Assembly: GCF_014646675.1 (NCBI RefSeq)
Contig: NZ_BMNS01000007.1
Span: 62,001 to 126,000 of the forward strand
Direction: 5' to 3'
DNA from: Lutibacter litoralis
GTDB taxonomy: Bacteria; Bacteroidota; Bacteroidia; Flavobacteriales; Flavobacteriaceae
DNA length: 64,000 nt
A model generated the notes under the pieces. That model did no database searches. It was given only the letters and a program-made list of their open reading frames with translations, and was not told the DNA's origin. A program made the position numbers and the translations under genes. Positions within the stretch are counted from its first letter, which is position 1. Every line of letters starts with the position of its first letter. Shown in pieces: positions 63,226-64,000 of the stretch.

Positions 63226-64000
63226 ATGAAAAATAAACTAAGTACACTAGTAGTGGCATTATTTCTATTTGGAATAGGGTTACATGCTCAAGAAATTAAA
63301 AAGGAAACCACTCGTATAAATCAATACGGGCAAGAAGTGGACGCTGTTCCACTAAAAACGGAAGCACAAGATGGCTTTATAAAATGGTTTTCTGAAGATG
63401 GAAACTATAAAATGTGGATGGATAATAGGGTACAGCTTGATGGTTATATGTTCTCAAATGATGCTTTAAATGAATTGGGAAATGGATTCATGATTCGTAG
63501 AATGCGTTTCGCTATTAAAGCTGAGTTTTGGAAAAACTGGTATGGAGAAATTGATTTAGATTTTGAAAGTTCTGCAACTGAAATAAAAGATGCTTATTTA
63601 AAGTACACACCAGATTCGAAAAAGTGGGATTTTAAAGCTGGTCATTTTAAGGAAGGTTATGGTATGGAAACTACGACTACTTCAAGATATTTATTATTTA
63701 TGGAACGTTCTTTCGCATCTACTTTCGATCCTTCACGTCATTTAGGTTTTCAAGTAAATTCTTATGGAAAAAAACTATTATTAATTGGGGGTGTTCATTT
63801 TAATACTGTTGGAGACGCTGAAGAAGTAGAGTTTACTAAAGACGCTAATAAAGATAATGGGAAAGACGAAGGCTATTCTTTAACTGGTAGAGCTGTTTGG
63901 ACACCAATTAATAATACTACTAGATTGTTACATGTCGGTGCTGCAGCAACATATAGAACTCCAAAAACACATTGGGAAGATGGAGCCTATAGAATTAGCA
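63226..64000 (+). CDS. Phosphate-selective porin (OprO/OprP-like), truncated by the window end
   Basis: The frame is open from ATG 63226 to the window end, giving at least 258 residues. A signal peptide (MKNKLSTLVVALFLFGIGLH then AQ) is followed by a porin body with VQLDGYMFSND, FMIRRMRFAIKAEFWKNWYGEIDLDF, DAYLKYTP and FKAGHFKEGYGMETTTTSRY, typical of the OprP/OprO family. It follows the PiT-LuxR gene by 22 bp, so outer- and inner-membrane phosphate uptake probably form one operon. The C-terminus is not visible. Confidence 0.88.
   Translation, partial: MKNKLSTLVVALFLFGIGLHAQEIKKETTRINQYGQEVDAVPLKTEAQDGFIKWFSEDGNYKMWMDNRVQLDGYMFSNDALNELGNGFMIRRMRFAIKAEFWKNWYGEIDLDFESSATEIKDAYLKYTPDSKKWDFKAGHFKEGYGMETTTTSRYLLFMERSFASTFDPSRHLGFQVNSYGKKLLLIGGVHFNTVGDAEEVEFTKDANKDNGKDEGYSLTGRAVWTPINNTTRLLHVGAAATYRTPKTHWEDGAYRIS

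Noticed and set aside
1-64000. CRISPR arrays, insertion sequences, prophage or integrase genes.
   Set aside because: No regularly spaced repeats, transposase or integrase motifs were seen anywhere in the window.

Overview
The window is a contiguous, AT-rich chromosomal segment from a flavobacterium (phylum Bacteroidota). Markers are the complete gliding/type IX secretion protein SprA, several promoters of the Bacteroidota form TAnnTTTG, few Shine-Dalgarno sites, several TTG starts, and flavobacterial families such as SusC-independent porins, PKD/DUF7619-like surface proteins and a CHAT-TPR protein. A hydrogen-oxidising marine flavobacterium (Lutibacter-like) would fit, but that genus is only a guess.

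Layout. 1-4.6 kb: a two-gene cytoplasmic-facing molybdoenzyme complex with a fused Fe-S/NrfD subunit. 4.6-9.9 kb: housekeeping genes (hydrolase, aspartate kinase, Xaa-Pro aminopeptidase, ChaN-like protein). 10.1-13.3 kb: a PAS histidine kinase, a response regulator fused to a CRP/FNR-type DNA-binding protein, and a tandem universal stress protein. 13.5-18 kb: a BNR-repeat exported protein, a DUF6973 protein and a frameshifted queG. 18-29.6 kb: maeB, ruvA, sprA, gcvH, vanZ and tonB. 29.7-37.4 kb: a co-directional surface/regulatory block (PKD-barrel protein, CHAT-TPR protein, retropepsin, sigma factor, likely anti-sigma factor, barrel protein). 37.5-43.2 kb: two paralogous outer-membrane proteins, then odhA-odhB. 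43.5-45 kb: tRNA-Asn and small exported proteins. 45-50 kb: a UreH/NiCoT-like metal permease and an HlyD-FtsX-TolC export set without an ATPase. 50-60.3 kb: a complete group 1d-type oxygen-tolerant [NiFe]-hydrogenase with b-type cytochrome, protease and hypABCDEF, split into two divergent transcription units. 60.8-64 kb: DUF47, a phosphate permease fused to a LuxR-type DNA-binding domain, and a truncated OprP-like porin.

The most striking pattern is regulatory. A CRP/FNR-like palindrome, TGAY-N4-RTCA, lies upstream of four separate promoters: the stress protein, both paralogous outer-membrane proteins and the phosphate operon. In every case its centre is exactly 36.5 bp from the last base of the TAnnTTTG element, the geometry expected of a class II activator. 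A fifth copy sits exactly midway between the divergent promoter elements of the hydrogenase and hypABC units. The response-regulator/CRP fusion encoded at 11.3 kb, directly before one of these sites, is a natural candidate regulator. These genes may therefore form one redox- or energy-responsive regulon joining hydrogen oxidation, phosphate uptake, outer-membrane permeability and stress response.
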